Notes: generated by a model from the letters alone, not told the origin. Counted from the stretch's first letter, positions 30,765-40,461 are shown. The stretch: DNA of 49,818 nucleotides from JAFGVL01 sp964546015 (GCA_964546015.1 CAZJHO010000010.1:1-49818); one strand, 5' to 3'. Program-made: numbers and translations.

Positions 30765-32663
30765 TCACCTTCCAATCTCGCTTAACTCTAACCAACGCAT
30801 CGTTTTTTCGTCAATCAGGTTGATGATTTCGCCCATGCGGTTCGAAAGGGAAATGATTTTATCGCTATCCGTTTCGCCACCTGATAATTGGGCTTCGATG
30901 TCTGCTTTTTCGGTTTCGAGTGCGGCAATATCTTTTTCTAATGTTTCGAATTCCTGCTTTTCTTTGTAGGTCATTTTGCGGGGCTTGTCTGCACTTGAAG
31001 CGCGATTAATCGCACCCTTACGCGTGTTTTGCTCTCGTTCTTCGTTCTCTGTACTCTGTTCTTCTTGCAGGGTTTTCCATTCGCGGTAATCGGTATAATT
31101 GCCCGGGTAATCTTTTATGTGTGCATCACCCTCGAAAGCAAGGATATGGTCAACGACCTTGTCCATAAAAAAACGGTCGTGCGATACTACTATTACGCAA
31201 CCTTTAAAGCCTATTAAATATTCTTCCAATACATTGAGCGTAGCAATATCAAAGTCATTGGTAGGCTCATCAAGTACAAGAAAGTTCGGATTACGCATCA
31301 ACACTTTACAGAGATAGAGGCGGCGGCACTCGCCTCCACTCAATTTCGCCACGAAATTGTGTTGCACTTCGGGCGGAAAAAGGAAGAGTTGCAAAAACTG
31401 CGAAGCGTTGAGTTTTTTGCCATTCCCAAGCGAAATTTCTTCGGCAATATCGCGTACGACATCAATCACTTTCATTGTATCGTCAAATTGTAAGCCATCC
31501 TGGCTGTAATAGCCGAATTGCACAGTTTCACCAATATCAAAAGCACCACTGTCGGGCTTCACTTCGCCCATCAGCATTTTTAGGAAAGTAGATTTGCCTG
31601 TGCCGTTTTTGCCGACAATGCCTACTTTTTCGTATCTGGAAAAATTATAATAAAAATTATCCAACAGCTTAAAATCACCATATGCCTTGCTGATATATTG
31701 TATCTCAACAATTTTTGAGCCGAGATACGACGCTTTCACTTCGAGCGATAGTTGTTTGTTTTCGCGGCGTTGTTTGGCGCGGCGTTCGATGTCGGCAAAG
31801 GCATCGATGCGCGATTTAGCTTTCGTAGCACGCGCTTGCGGTTGTCGGCGCATCCAATCCAGTTCTTTTCGGTACAAATTATTTATTTTTTCGAGTTCGG
31901 TATTGAAATTATCAATCCGTTCTCCTTTTTTTTGCAAAAAATAACTGTAATTTCCCCGATAATAGTACAACTTTTCATGATCAATTTCAAGAATATCCGA
32001 GCAAACCCTGTCTAAAAAGTAACGGTCGTGCGTAACCATGAGTAACGCCATTTTGCTGTTACGCAGGAAGTTCTCAAGCCACTCTACCATTTCGAGGTCA
32101 AGATGGTTGGTAGGCTCGTCGAGCATCAACAGATCAGGTTCTGAAATTAACACATTTGCCAGGGCTACACGCTTAAGTTGTCCGCCTGAAAGCGTACTGA
32201 TTGGCTGGTCGAAATCATGTATTTTGAGTTTACCAAGAATTTGCTTGATGTGCGTTTCGTAATCCCACGCTTTGAGTTCGTCCATGCGGGCAAGGATTTT
32301 CTCGTATTCGGCATGGTTTACCATTTTGCCTTGTGCAATGCGTTCGGTTTGGGTTTCGTATTGTTTAATCAATTCGGTAACTTCGTTACCCGTACTGAAA
32401 CAGGCTTCGAGCACTGTCAGAGAAGAATCGAATAACGGGTCTTGGCGCAAATAACCTATCCGCAAATCGCGGCGAAAAGAAATCGTTCCGTTTTGGTAAT
32501 CTTCCTCGCCGGCAAGGATAGAAAGCAGAGTAGTCTTTCCACCACCATTTTTGGCAATCAGCGCTATGCGTTGTTCGTCGGCAATGCCAAATGATATGTT
32601 TTCAAAGAGGTATTTATCACCAAAAGTTTTGGTCAGGTTCTCAACTTGCAAGCAGCTTGCCAT
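30765..32663 (-). CDS. ABC-F family ATPase (Uup-like)
   Basis: 632 aa from the ATG at 32663 (MASCLQVENLTKTFGDKYLF). Two ABC domains in one chain, without membrane segments. The first has Walker A IAKNGGGKTTLLSILAGEED and signature LSGGQLKRVALANVL; the second has VGKNGTGKSTFLKMLMGEVK and LSGGECRRLYLCKVL. The linker (RKELDWMRRQPQARATKAKS) has the long charged helices that reach into the ribosomal E site in ABC-F proteins. A C-terminal coiled coil (about residues 560-632) is typical of Uup. It probably acts in translation or ribosome assembly rather than transport. Confidence 0.92.
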   Translation of the reverse strand: MASCLQVENLTKTFGDKYLFENISFGIADEQRIALIAKNGGGKTTLLSILAGEEDYQNGTISFRRDLRIGYLRQDPLFDSSLTVLEACFSTGNEVTELIKQYETQTERIAQGKMVNHAEYEKILARMDELKAWDYETHIKQILGKLKIHDFDQPISTLSGGQLKRVALANVLISEPDLLMLDEPTNHLDLEMVEWLENFLRNSKMALLMVTHDRYFLDRVCSDILEIDHEKLYYYRGNYSYFLQKKGERIDNFNTELEKINNLYRKELDWMRRQPQARATKAKSRIDAFADIERRAKQRRENKQLSLEVKASYLGSKIVEIQYISKAYGDFKLLDNFYYNFSRYEKVGIVGKNGTGKSTFLKMLMGEVKPDSGAFDIGETVQFGYYSQDGLQFDDTMKVIDVVRDIAEEISLGNGKKLNASQFLQLFLFPPEVQHNFVAKLSGGECRRLYLCKVLMRNPNFLVLDEPTNDFDIATLNVLEEYLIGFKGCVIVVSHDRFFMDKVVDHILAFEGDAHIKDYPGNYTDYREWKTLQEEQSTENEEREQNTRKGAINRASSADKPRKMTYKEKQEFETLEKDIAALETEKADIEAQLSGGETDSDKIISLSNRMGEIINLIDEKTMRWLELSEIGR

Positions 32664-32954
32664 AAGGTATTTGTTCAACTATATTAAAGACTCAAAAATT
32701 ACGCTAAGATAATACTTCTTTTCGTCTGAAGTGTGACTTATTTGATTAATTATGATGATTGCTTATAACCCTAAAAATAAATTTCACAAGGTTAAATTAA
32801 GATAATTCTCAAAAATCATTTTGTCCCCAATTATTATTTTGTTGTCCTTCTAATGCTGAAATGTTACATTTTTGTTAAAATAAATATCGTAATCCACAAT
32901 ACTAATCTTATTTTTGCATAAGTAAATTCAAAAAATTCTCTTTTTTGTATAAAA

Positions 32955-33464
32955 ATGAAACCCTGGATAAAAAAAATATCATACACAATCAATAAGAAAA
33001 ATGAATTTTTTACATTTCTACGGGCACAATTTTCTTCTCAAGTATCCAGCCAATTCGATTTTCTTGTTACTATTATTTGTGTAAATATTTTCGGCATTTT
33101 TTACGGAAACGCCACGCTTATCGGCAACTTCATAGGCGGTGTGCTTAATGCGATTATCAATTATAAATGGACTTTTAAAGCAGAATACATCAATTTGAAA
33201 GCCATTGCATTGAAATTCTTGTTTGTATGGACAATAAGCCTGTTCCTCAATCGTGAAGGTACTATTCTTCTCACCGAAATGATAATGAATTGGATACCGC
33301 AGGAAAGCCTTCCCGACCTTATAATAGAAAATGTTTTTCTTGTGCCTAAAATGATTGTTTCCATTGTGGTCGGTTTAGGCTGGAACTATAATATGCAGCG
33401 ATATTTTGTCTATAAAGACATTAAAATCAGAAAATTACTGATTAAAATAGGTTTCAAATTTTAA
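32955..33464 (+). CDS. GtrA-like membrane protein
   Basis: 169 aa with four membrane helices in two pairs. The family-typical segment between helices 2 and 3 is NFIGGVLNAIINYKWTFKAE (small residues, then NYxWTF), and the C-terminus has VVGLGWNYNMQRYFVYKD. GtrA proteins are thought to move polyprenyl-linked sugars or lipids across the membrane. A TATTTTTG -7 box is at 32909-32916. It is followed closely by two lipid-synthesis genes in the same direction, suggesting an envelope lipid or glycolipid role. Confidence 0.83.
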   Translation: MKPWIKKISYTINKKNEFFTFLRAQFSSQVSSQFDFLVTIICVNIFGIFYGNATLIGNFIGGVLNAIINYKWTFKAEYINLKAIALKFLFVWTISLFLNREGTILLTEMIMNWIPQESLPDLIIENVFLVPKMIVSIVVGLGWNYNMQRYFVYKDIKIRKLLIKIGFKF

Positions 33465-33493
33465 GAAAAAAATAATATAAAATATTCAAAAAC

Positions 33494-34186
33494 ATGAGTA
33501 ATTCTAAAAACCGGGACGACTTAGAAAAAATATCAAAAGACCGTACTCGCAGTAATATTTTGAAACAATCCGAGCAAAAACTTATCACATTTCTTGTGCA
33601 ATGCATCCCGAATCGGATAAGCTCGGATATGCTTACAGGCACAGGCTTTACCGGCTCGTTGATTGTTGTAGTTTCTTTTATCCTTGCAAAATATGTGCAT
33701 CACTATTGGCTGCTGTTGAACATTTTAGGTTTTGCCATTAATTGGTTTGGCGATTCGTTGGACGGACGAATCGCTTACTATCGCAATAAGCCTCGTAAAT
33801 GGTACGGTTTTTCGCTCGATTTTATCATCGATTGGTTTAGTATTGTGACTATCGGCATCGGTTATATTATTTATGTAGATGCTTCATATAAAATTATAGG
33901 ATTTATTTTTGTGTTTTTGTACGGCTGGTCAATGATGATGGCTTTGTTGCGCTACAAAATTGCCGACAAATATATCATTGATTCGGGCTTTTTCGGTCCT
34001 ACAGAACTTCGTATAATTATATCCCTTATTATTTCTCTCGAAGCCTTAGTTGTAGATTCTATTATATATTCGGGGATATTTATTTGCATCGTTCTTTTCA
34101 CGATAAATGCTATCGATTTCGTAAAACTGCTGAGAATGGCTAATGTTCGCGATATTGAAGAAAGAAATCAAACAAATAAAAATTAG
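33494..34186 (+). CDS. CDP-alcohol phosphatidyltransferase family protein
   Basis: 230 aa, about six membrane helices. The catalytic motif D-x2-DG-x2-A-x(n)-G-x3-D-x3-D is seen as GDSLDGRIAYYRNKPRKWYG followed by FSLDFIIDW (about residues 95-123); the usual AR of DGxxAR is AY here. A 45-residue soluble N-terminus precedes it. Such enzymes transfer a phosphoalcohol from a CDP-activated donor, as in phosphatidylinositol, phosphatidylglycerol or phosphatidylserine synthesis. Which headgroup is made cannot be told. Its 3' end overlaps in-frame sequence upstream of the acyltransferase, but that gene probably starts just after the stop. Confidence 0.85.
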   Translation: MSNSKNRDDLEKISKDRTRSNILKQSEQKLITFLVQCIPNRISSDMLTGTGFTGSLIVVVSFILAKYVHHYWLLLNILGFAINWFGDSLDGRIAYYRNKPRKWYGFSLDFIIDWFSIVTIGIGYIIYVDASYKIIGFIFVFLYGWSMMMALLRYKIADKYIIDSGFFGPTELRIIISLIISLEALVVDSIIYSGIFICIVLFTINAIDFVKLLRMANVRDIEERNQTNKN

Positions 34187-34205
34187 GAAGAGAAAGTTAG
34201 TAATC

Positions 34206-35030
34206 GTGAAAGATAAATTAATCAGTGAAGAAATGGTGCGTGGTTTACACCCCCTTTTCAGAGAGCGTTTTGGTAAATTGCTCGTAAAAGCGGTTTTTCA
34301 CATAGGCGGCATCAATAAAGCCAACGCAGTGTATGACGGCTCTAAGCATCTGACAGGAATCGACTTTATAAACGATGCACTCAATAAGATGGGTGTCATC
34401 CGCAAATATGAAAATATAGAAGTGCTTGACCGATTTGAAGGCAAAGCATTTATCACTACCTCCAACCATCCTTATGGACACCTCGACGGGTTAATTGAAA
34501 TGAGTGCCGTAGGTGGCGTGCGTAGCGACTATAAAATGATGGTAAATTGGATTCTGAAACAAATCGATACCATCGAGGATATGTTTGTCGGCGTAAATCC
34601 TTTCCCAAAAAACAACAAAATATCTGAGACAAAATCCAATATAGGAGGCGTCAAACAAGCGCTCGAACATTTGAAGAACGGACATCCGATAGGAGTTTTT
34701 CCCGCAGGAGGCATATCCCTTCCTAATATGCGCGGCAATGTGGTTGACCGAGAGTGGCAAATATCACCGCTAAAAATGATAAAAAGAGCGCAAGTACCTA
34801 TTATTCCTATTTATATTTCGGGAGCAAATTCATGGTTTTATCAATTATTGGGACATATCAGTTGGCAAATGCGATCGGCATATCTTATCCATGAATTGGT
34901 CAATAAAAGGGGGAAAACAATCACAGTGCATTTTGGCGAACCTATCTCTGTGGAAGAACAAAATAAATATAGCAACATCAAAAAATTCGGTAAGTTTTTG
35001 AAAGCAAAAACATATTCAATGATGAAATAA
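34206..35030 (+). CDS. Lysophospholipid acyltransferase family protein
   Basis: About 274 aa from GTG at 34206; ATG at 34233 (MVRGLHPLFRERFGKLLVKA) is an alternative, and an upstream ATG at 34143 lies within the previous gene. The acyltransferase motif is TSNHPYGHLDG (about residues 88-98 from the GTG), the HPxGxLDG form seen in Bacteroidetes PlsC relatives. The second block is GVFPAGGISLP, and PIIPIYISGANSWFY is the third. It would acylate a lysolipid or related amine or alcohol. The gene ends the gtrA-like/CDP-alcohol/acyltransferase unit and is followed by a terminator. Confidence 0.85.
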   Translation: MKDKLISEEMVRGLHPLFRERFGKLLVKAVFHIGGINKANAVYDGSKHLTGIDFINDALNKMGVIRKYENIEVLDRFEGKAFITTSNHPYGHLDGLIEMSAVGGVRSDYKMMVNWILKQIDTIEDMFVGVNPFPKNNKISETKSNIGGVKQALEHLKNGHPIGVFPAGGISLPNMRGNVVDREWQISPLKMIKRAQVPIIPIYISGANSWFYQLLGHISWQMRSAYLIHELVNKRGKTITVHFGEPISVEEQNKYSNIKKFGKFLKAKTYSMMK

Positions 35031-35045
35031 TTTTTTATACTCAAT

Positions 35046-35081
35046 AAAAAAAACGCCTACCGAAAAAATAGGCGTTTTTTT
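35046..35081. terminator. Bidirectional terminator after the acyltransferase gene
   Basis: AAAACGCCTA pairs with TAGGCGTTTT across a short A-rich loop, with A- and T-runs on both sides (35046-35081). It serves the plus-strand acyltransferase transcript and the minus-strand lipoprotein gene ending at 35101. Confidence 0.88.
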
Positions 35082-35100
35082 GTTCTCCGTAGATTATGTA

Positions 35101-35658
35101 TTAATAGTTATAGTTAGCGTAAACATAACTAATGCTTAATTTAATAGCCGGTTGATCAGTTGGTACCACTTGTTTCAGATTAATATCTAATGAGCGAAGA
35201 GAGCTTCCTATGCTTGAGCTCATTTTACTAACAGCAGCATCATATAAGATATCATTATTTGACGATATTCCTTTATTTCCCTGGAATTGATAATCCGTTC
35301 CACCAACAGTAATTGTTTGTGCCGGAATATTAGAATAATAAGCTAACAACGAGTTACCTTGTAAAGTTTGATTTGTCACACTCGCAGTTGGAAGTTGCAA
35401 ATTAGTGATAGTTACATTGCCCATGTCGGGAATAACCACAGTTCCTGAAATTTGTAAATCATTATCACCTGACTTAGCCAAGTTCACTGGTACATTATGT
35501 ATAGTAAACTCATCCTGTCCGGGCACTCTAACAGTTACTTCAACCGTGTAATCACCTACTAATTGATCGCGAAGATCTTCATCGTCATCATCGCTACAAC
35601 TTGTGAATGACAATGTCAAACCTAAAAACAATAAACTTAACCCTTTTACTACTTTCAT
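35101..35658 (-). CDS. Surface lipoprotein with acidic export signal
   Basis: 185 aa. The signal peptide ends in lipobox TSC, and the mature protein begins CSDDDDED. An acidic run right after the lipidated Cys is the lipoprotein export signal that directs Bacteroidetes lipoproteins to the cell surface. The remainder is strand-rich (LVGDYTVEVTVRVPGQDEFT, ITVGGTDYQFQGNKG), resembling lipocalin- or calycin-like Bacteroidetes proteins. Ligand and function are unknown. The promoter at 35695-35724 is near perfect. Confidence 0.83.
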   Translation of the reverse strand: MKVVKGLSLLFLGLTLSFTSCSDDDDEDLRDQLVGDYTVEVTVRVPGQDEFTIHNVPVNLAKSGDNDLQISGTVVIPDMGNVTITNLQLPTASVTNQTLQGNSLLAYYSNIPAQTITVGGTDYQFQGNKGISSNNDILYDAAVSKMSSSIGSSLRSLDINLKQVVPTDQPAIKLSISYVYANYNY

Positions 35659-35694
35659 AATTTTCTTAGTTTTAGTTAATAATTAAACTTATTG

Positions 35695-35724
35695 CAAAAA
35701 TAATCAAAGTGATTATGTAAACAA
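35695..35724 (-). promoter_or_regulatory. Promoter of the surface lipoprotein gene
   Basis: On the minus strand: TTG (plus 35722-35724), 19 nt, TATTTTTG (plus 35695-35702). Predicted transcript start is near 35688, 30 nt before the ATG. Confidence 0.75.
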
Positions 35725-35762
35725 TATTTCCTTTTAAAAAGAGTAGTTTTACAGTAAAACTA

Positions 35763-36287
35763 TCATTTCTCTTTTGTCCGGCTTATTTGTTTTAATGTTT
35801 TCTTTCGTGCCGAAGCAAATCCTTTTGAATAAAAATTACTTTCCACATTCTCTAGCGAAACAATCAGTTCGTCCGTAAATTCGGGATATTGTTTACATAG
35901 ATTTTTTAGTATATACATACAATATACTTGTATAGCAACCGGCTTTTGCGGCAAAAGCATCCATTCGAAACAACGGTTGATAAATTCAACCGGATAATCT
36001 GTCAATGATAATTTTTTAATAATGTAAAGTAAAGTGCGTTGAATACTTTCATTTTCTGTCTGAAGCAATGAAGAAACGACCTGTTCCATTCGTTTGGGAG
36101 TAAAAAAAGACGAATCCTTTGCACATAAATGACTCAACGCCCACGCTGCCCGCCAAGCCACACGACTATCCGACGACTCAATTAATTGGTACAATTTATC
36201 GTACAAAACAGGTTGCTCTATAACCGAATGTACAATTGCATCTATTACTTTTTTCGATAAAGCTTCGGATAATTGTTTTTCGAACAT
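35763..36287 (-). CDS. HEAT-repeat-like protein
   Basis: 174 aa, all helical. Repeated pairs of amphipathic helices such as SDSRVAWRAAWALSHLCAKD (about 39-58), ENESIQRTLLYIIKKLSLTD and KPVAIQVYCMYILKNLCKQY look like HEAT or armadillo units, which usually mediate protein binding. No signal peptide, so cytoplasmic. It is the last gene of a unit with the FAD dehydrogenase, starting 9 nt after that gene's stop. Function not known. Confidence 0.75.
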   Translation of the reverse strand: MFEKQLSEALSKKVIDAIVHSVIEQPVLYDKLYQLIESSDSRVAWRAAWALSHLCAKDSSFFTPKRMEQVVSSLLQTENESIQRTLLYIIKKLSLTDYPVEFINRCFEWMLLPQKPVAIQVYCMYILKNLCKQYPEFTDELIVSLENVESNFYSKGFASARKKTLKQISRTKEK

Positions 36288-36296
36288 AAGTACGAT

Positions 36297-37859
36297 TTAT
36301 GATAATTTTTCCACCACCTTTTCCGCACAAATCTCCCCGTCCATAGCCGATGAAGTGATGCCGCCCGCATAACCCGCCCCTTCTCCGCAAGGGTATAGTC
36401 CGTCGATTTGGATATGCTCGTAAGTTTCCGCGTTGCGAGGAATGCGAACAGGCGACGAAGAACGCGATTCTACACCGACTACAACAGCATCGTTGGTTAC
36501 AAAACCTTTCATTTTTCTATCAAAATGTTTAAAACCCTCTTGCAATCGTTTACCGATAATTTCGGGTAACCAAAAATGCATAGGAGATGAAATAATGCCT
36601 GGCAAATAGGAACATTCGGGCAAATCTGCCGAAAGTTTTCCTTGTACAAAATCACGCAATCGTTGTGCAGGAGCTTTTTGCTCTTGTCCGCCATTATTGG
36701 TAAAAGCTAATCGTTCTACATCTTGCTGAAAACGCAAGCCTGCCAACGCACCAAATTCTTGATAAGAGTCCGGCAAATCTTCAGGGCGGATTTCAACTAC
36801 AATGCCCGAATTTGCATAAGGTGAATTGCGTTTTGAGGCAGACATTCCGTTTACAACCAACTCGCCTTTTTCTGTAGAAGCAGGCACGATATGCCCACCC
36901 GGACACATGCAAAACGAATACACACCCCTCCCATCTACCTGTGTAACCAGATTATATGCCGCAGCCGGAAGGTATTCGCCGCGCTCTTTGCAATGATATT
37001 GAATGCTGTCAATCAAGGCTTGCGGATGTTCCACACGCACGCCCATGGCAAAACCTTTGGCTTCGAGCACAATGTTTTTTTTATGCAATAATTCGTAAAT
37101 ATCCCGTGCCGAATGTCCGGTTGCAAGAATTACAGCTTCGGATTTCAGTTTTTCTTTTCCATTGATTACAACACTTTTTATCTTATTACTCTCAATAATC
37201 AAATCGGTCAATTTTGCTTCGAAACGCACTTCACCACCGCAACGAATAATGGTTTTTCGTATATTCTTAATTACATCAGGCAAGCGGTCTGTGCCGATAT
37301 GCGGATGCACTTCGTACAATACCTCATCTTGTGCACCATGATAATGGAAAATATCAAGAATGCGCTGAATATTTCCTTTCTTTTTAGAACGAGTATAGAG
37401 TTTCCCGTCCGAAAAAGTGCCCGCGCCGCCCTCGCCAAAACAATAATTTGATTCTTCATTTAGGGCAATATTCCTATTGAGTTGGGCAATATCTTTTTTT
37501 CGTCCGCTTACATCCTTGCCTCGTTCGAGAACAATCGGTTTCAGATTCAGCTCAATCAACCGAAGTGCGGCAAATAGTCCCGCAGGTCCCGCCCCGACAA
37601 TGACAACCGCTTCGCAATCGGACACATCGTGAAAATTAAAATAATCGGGCTTATTGACCGTCGGTTGTTCATCAACAAACACCCGAACGGATAAATTCAC
37701 TTTCGGGAAACGCGAACGAGCATCAATATTTTTTCGCTCAATCCGAATACCTTTGATGCGTTTTGTTTCGATACTCAGCTTATTAGCAACAATCGTTCTT
37801 AATTCAGCTTCGATGGCTGCTTGTTCGGGTGTAAGTATTAGCTGTAATGTGTGTTGCAT
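36297..37859 (-). CDS. FAD-dependent dehydrogenase (COG2509 type)
   Basis: 520 aa. The N-terminal 90 residues are a small alpha/beta domain (MQHTLQLILTPEQAAIEAEL). The FAD dinucleotide site is CEAVVIVGAGPAGLFAALRL (about 83-102), and NYCFGEGGAGTFSDGKLYTR (about 145-164) is a family hallmark. VILATGHSARDIYELL and, at the end, GLYPCGEGAGYAGGITSSAM complete the flavin fold. Substrate unknown. It lies 6 nt after the DEAD-box helicase gene, so the two are co-transcribed. Confidence 0.88.
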   Translation of the reverse strand: MQHTLQLILTPEQAAIEAELRTIVANKLSIETKRIKGIRIERKNIDARSRFPKVNLSVRVFVDEQPTVNKPDYFNFHDVSDCEAVVIVGAGPAGLFAALRLIELNLKPIVLERGKDVSGRKKDIAQLNRNIALNEESNYCFGEGGAGTFSDGKLYTRSKKKGNIQRILDIFHYHGAQDEVLYEVHPHIGTDRLPDVIKNIRKTIIRCGGEVRFEAKLTDLIIESNKIKSVVINGKEKLKSEAVILATGHSARDIYELLHKKNIVLEAKGFAMGVRVEHPQALIDSIQYHCKERGEYLPAAAYNLVTQVDGRGVYSFCMCPGGHIVPASTEKGELVVNGMSASKRNSPYANSGIVVEIRPEDLPDSYQEFGALAGLRFQQDVERLAFTNNGGQEQKAPAQRLRDFVQGKLSADLPECSYLPGIISSPMHFWLPEIIGKRLQEGFKHFDRKMKGFVTNDAVVVGVESRSSSPVRIPRNAETYEHIQIDGLYPCGEGAGYAGGITSSAMDGEICAEKVVEKLS

Positions 37860-37865
37860 AACAAA

Positions 37866-39101
37866 TTAAGGCTTGTTATTTCTATTTCGAGGCGATTTTT
37901 TATGCTTGGATTTTTTATCTTTATAAAAAGTTCTCTTTTTCGATACAGATTCGGTTTTCCAGACCGGAGCTTCGCCCAGTCCCTTCGGCAGGGGCAATCG
38001 GGGTATCTCCATCTCGATCAGTTCTTCGATGCGCTTCATTTTTTGCATATCTTTAGGATTCACCAGCGTATAGGCTTCTCCTTCAGTATTTGCTCTCGCC
38101 GTACGCCCGATGCGATGCACATAATCTTCGGCATCGTGTGGCACATCGTAATTGATTACCATATTTATTTCCTTGATGTCAATGCCGCGACTCATCACAT
38201 CGGTAGCTACCAAAATACGGATACGCTTGGAACGAAAACCGATAAGTACTTCTTCGCGTGCCTCCTGTTCCAAATCGGACGAAATACCGCGTACCTTATA
38301 ACCCCAATTCCGAAGCGATTTTACAATCTCATTTACATTTGATTTTTTCGAAGTAAAAACAATAATGCTGTTATAATCAGGCTTTTGCTCGATAATATGA
38401 TGAAGCACTTCATTTTTTTGTCCGTCGTAGGCAAGGGACAAAAACTGTTGTACCTTTTCGGCTGGTTTAGAAACAGCCAATGAAATTTCTTCGGGATGAT
38501 GCAATATTTTTTTTGCCAATTGCCTAATTTTAGGAGGCATTGTTGCGCTAAACATAAGTGTTTGTCGATTTTTCGGCAAAAAAGAAATTATCTTTTCAAT
38601 ATCTTCTAAAAAACCCATATCGAGCATTTTATCCGCCTCATCGAGGATCAAATGCTTTACATGTTTAAAATTAACATATCCTTGTGCCAAATGCGAAATC
38701 AGTCGCCCGGGCGTAGCCACAATAATATCGCGCCCATGTTTAAGTGCGCGTTCCTGCTCGGCATACGAAACAGCATCGCCACCACCGTAAACGGCTATCG
38801 AACCAACCGAAATGTAATACGAAAGCCCTTGTATTTCCTGATCAATCTGTATAGCAAGCTCGCGTGTAGGAACAATGATAAGCGTATCGGTATTAGAGTC
38901 AGGTTTGCCTGCCAATTTATGCAAAACAGGAAGTACGAAAGCAGCTGTCTTTCCGGTCCCGGTTTGTGCACAGGCAATTAAATCTTTATTTGTTAAAATA
39001 CGGGGTATTGCAAATTCTTGAATAGGAGTAGCATCTTCAAAGCCCATATGAGAAATAGCATCAAGTATATTCTCATCCAGACCGAGTTCGGTAAATTTCA
39101 T
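37866..39101 (-). CDS. DEAD-box RNA helicase (RhlE-like)
   Basis: 411 aa. Q motif around FEDATPIQEFAIPRIL, motif I AQTGTGKTAAF, motif Ia PTRELAIQ, motif II DEAD in LILDEADKMLDMGF, motif III SAT, and motif VI HRIGRTARA. The C-terminus is a basic tail (KKSKHKKSPRNRNNKP) that binds RNA, as in RhlE-type helicases for ribosome assembly or RNA decay. A minus-strand -7 box, TACTTTTG, lies at 39123-39130. It heads the helicase/FAD dehydrogenase/HEAT unit. Confidence 0.93.
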   Translation of the reverse strand: MKFTELGLDENILDAISHMGFEDATPIQEFAIPRILTNKDLIACAQTGTGKTAAFVLPVLHKLAGKPDSNTDTLIIVPTRELAIQIDQEIQGLSYYISVGSIAVYGGGDAVSYAEQERALKHGRDIIVATPGRLISHLAQGYVNFKHVKHLILDEADKMLDMGFLEDIEKIISFLPKNRQTLMFSATMPPKIRQLAKKILHHPEEISLAVSKPAEKVQQFLSLAYDGQKNEVLHHIIEQKPDYNSIIVFTSKKSNVNEIVKSLRNWGYKVRGISSDLEQEAREEVLIGFRSKRIRILVATDVMSRGIDIKEINMVINYDVPHDAEDYVHRIGRTARANTEGEAYTLVNPKDMQKMKRIEELIEMEIPRLPLPKGLGEAPVWKTESVSKKRTFYKDKKSKHKKSPRNRNNKP

Positions 39102-39171
39102 GTAATCTTAATTAAATTTCTACAAAAGTAATGCATTTTTTGTGGTTATTTAAAATTTCAACTTTGACTTA

Positions 39172-39201
39172 TTGGAAGTTATTAACTAAATAGTACTTTT
39201 G
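39172..39201 (+). promoter_or_regulatory. Promoter of the polyprenyl synthase gene
   Basis: TTG (39172-39174), 19 nt, TACTTTTG (39194-39201), an almost ideal Bacteroidetes promoter. The ATG at 39209 is only 8 nt past the -7 box, so the transcript should have virtually no leader. Confidence 0.78.
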
Positions 39202-39208
39202 TAGTCTA

Positions 39209-40186
39209 ATGAACCATTTAGCAGAAATAAAACAACCTATTACAACAGAATTTGCCGCATTCGAACAATTATATTTCGAATCGTTGCAATCTGATAATGT
39301 TTTATTATCTCAAATCTTCAATTATGTATTAAATACCAAAGGGAAACAAATACGCCCGATATTAGTGCTGCTATCGGCAAAACTCTGTGGAAATGTAACC
39401 GAAACGACTTATTCTGCCGCATTATGTTTAGAAGTACTTCATGCTGCCAGCCTTATTCACGACGATGTGGTGGACAACGCCCAGCAACGAAGAGGAAATC
39501 CATCCGTAAATGCTGAATTCGGCAACAAAGTAGCAGTACTCGGTGGCGACTATTTATTGTCGAAAGTATTTGCCATTGCCGGTAAAATGGAAGACAATCG
39601 TCTGATTGATGCCTTCTCAACCCTAGGAAAAGCCCTTGCCGAAGGAGAATTACTTCAACTTAAAACTGCTAACAATCCACAATTCAACGAGGCAACTTAC
39701 TTAGAAATAATCCGAAAAAAAACAGCTGTACTTTTTTCTTCGTGTATGGTTACCGGAGCGGTTTCTTCGAATAGAGCAACCGAAGCGGAAATAGAAAGCT
39801 TGTACGCATACGGCGAACTTTTGGGGCTTTGTTTCCAAATAAAAGATGATATCTTTGATTATTCAAACAACAAAGAAATCGGTAAACCCACTGCGAATGA
39901 CATTCGTGAGAGAAAAATTACACTTCCTCTTATTTGTGCCTACCAAAATGCATCCGAAGAAGAAAAGAACAAGGCACATCAATTGCTTAATCAAGCAGAA
40001 CTGAATAGTGATGCAATAATTTTCTTTTTAAATCTTACCGAAAAATATAATGGTATTGAACAAGCTGAAACGGTAATGAAAAAATATGCCGAACAAGCAA
40101 AATCATTACTCAATGATTTTTCTAACCAAAAAGTAAAAACGGCGCTCTGCCAAATGATTGATTATGTCGTAATGCGCAAGAAATAA
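39209..40186 (+). CDS. Polyprenyl (octaprenyl-type) diphosphate synthase
   Basis: 325 aa. The first Asp-rich motif is LIHDDVVDNAQQRRG (D85, D86, D89), and the second is CFQIKDDIFDY (about 212-222). NTKGKQIRPILVLLSA near residue 42 supplies the GKxxRP substrate site. It extends farnesyl diphosphate to a long trans-polyprenyl chain for menaquinone side chains. Length matches IspB/HepT-like enzymes. Product length cannot be read from the sequence. Confidence 0.92.
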   Translation: MNHLAEIKQPITTEFAAFEQLYFESLQSDNVLLSQIFNYVLNTKGKQIRPILVLLSAKLCGNVTETTYSAALCLEVLHAASLIHDDVVDNAQQRRGNPSVNAEFGNKVAVLGGDYLLSKVFAIAGKMEDNRLIDAFSTLGKALAEGELLQLKTANNPQFNEATYLEIIRKKTAVLFSSCMVTGAVSSNRATEAEIESLYAYGELLGLCFQIKDDIFDYSNNKEIGKPTANDIRERKITLPLICAYQNASEEEKNKAHQLLNQAELNSDAIIFFLNLTEKYNGIEQAETVMKKYAEQAKSLLNDFSNQKVKTALCQMIDYVVMRKK

Positions 40187-40461
40187 TAAAAATCTTGTCA
40201 TTTTGTAAACTAACAATCTCCTGCCAAAATACAAACAAATCCTTTCATTCCTTAATTATTTTAGGCGAATTTATTTCAATTTTAAAAAAAATAGGATTCT
40301 TAACTTATAAAATTCAAAATGTTCCTAAATTATTTTTTTTATCTTCTTGTAACAAAAGTGATTGTACTTCCAAAAAATATGCTATTTTTGTCAGCGTTTT
40401 TGCAAAAGAAAAAGAGATAATAAACAACTATATTAATTTTTAAAAAAACATTTCTAAAAAA
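40187..40461 (+). promoter_or_regulatory. pckA upstream region with promoter
   Basis: AT-rich spacer. The promoter is TTG (40362-40364), 18 nt, TATTTTTG (40383-40390), giving a leader of about 65 nt before the pckA ATG. An open frame at 40195-40443 spans the promoter and has no protein-like features, so it is not called. No other element is recognised. Confidence 0.6.

Noticed and set aside
40195..40443. Possible 82-aa protein before pckA
   Set aside because: Starts with TTG, spans the pckA promoter and has no recognisable domain; more likely noncoding leader DNA.
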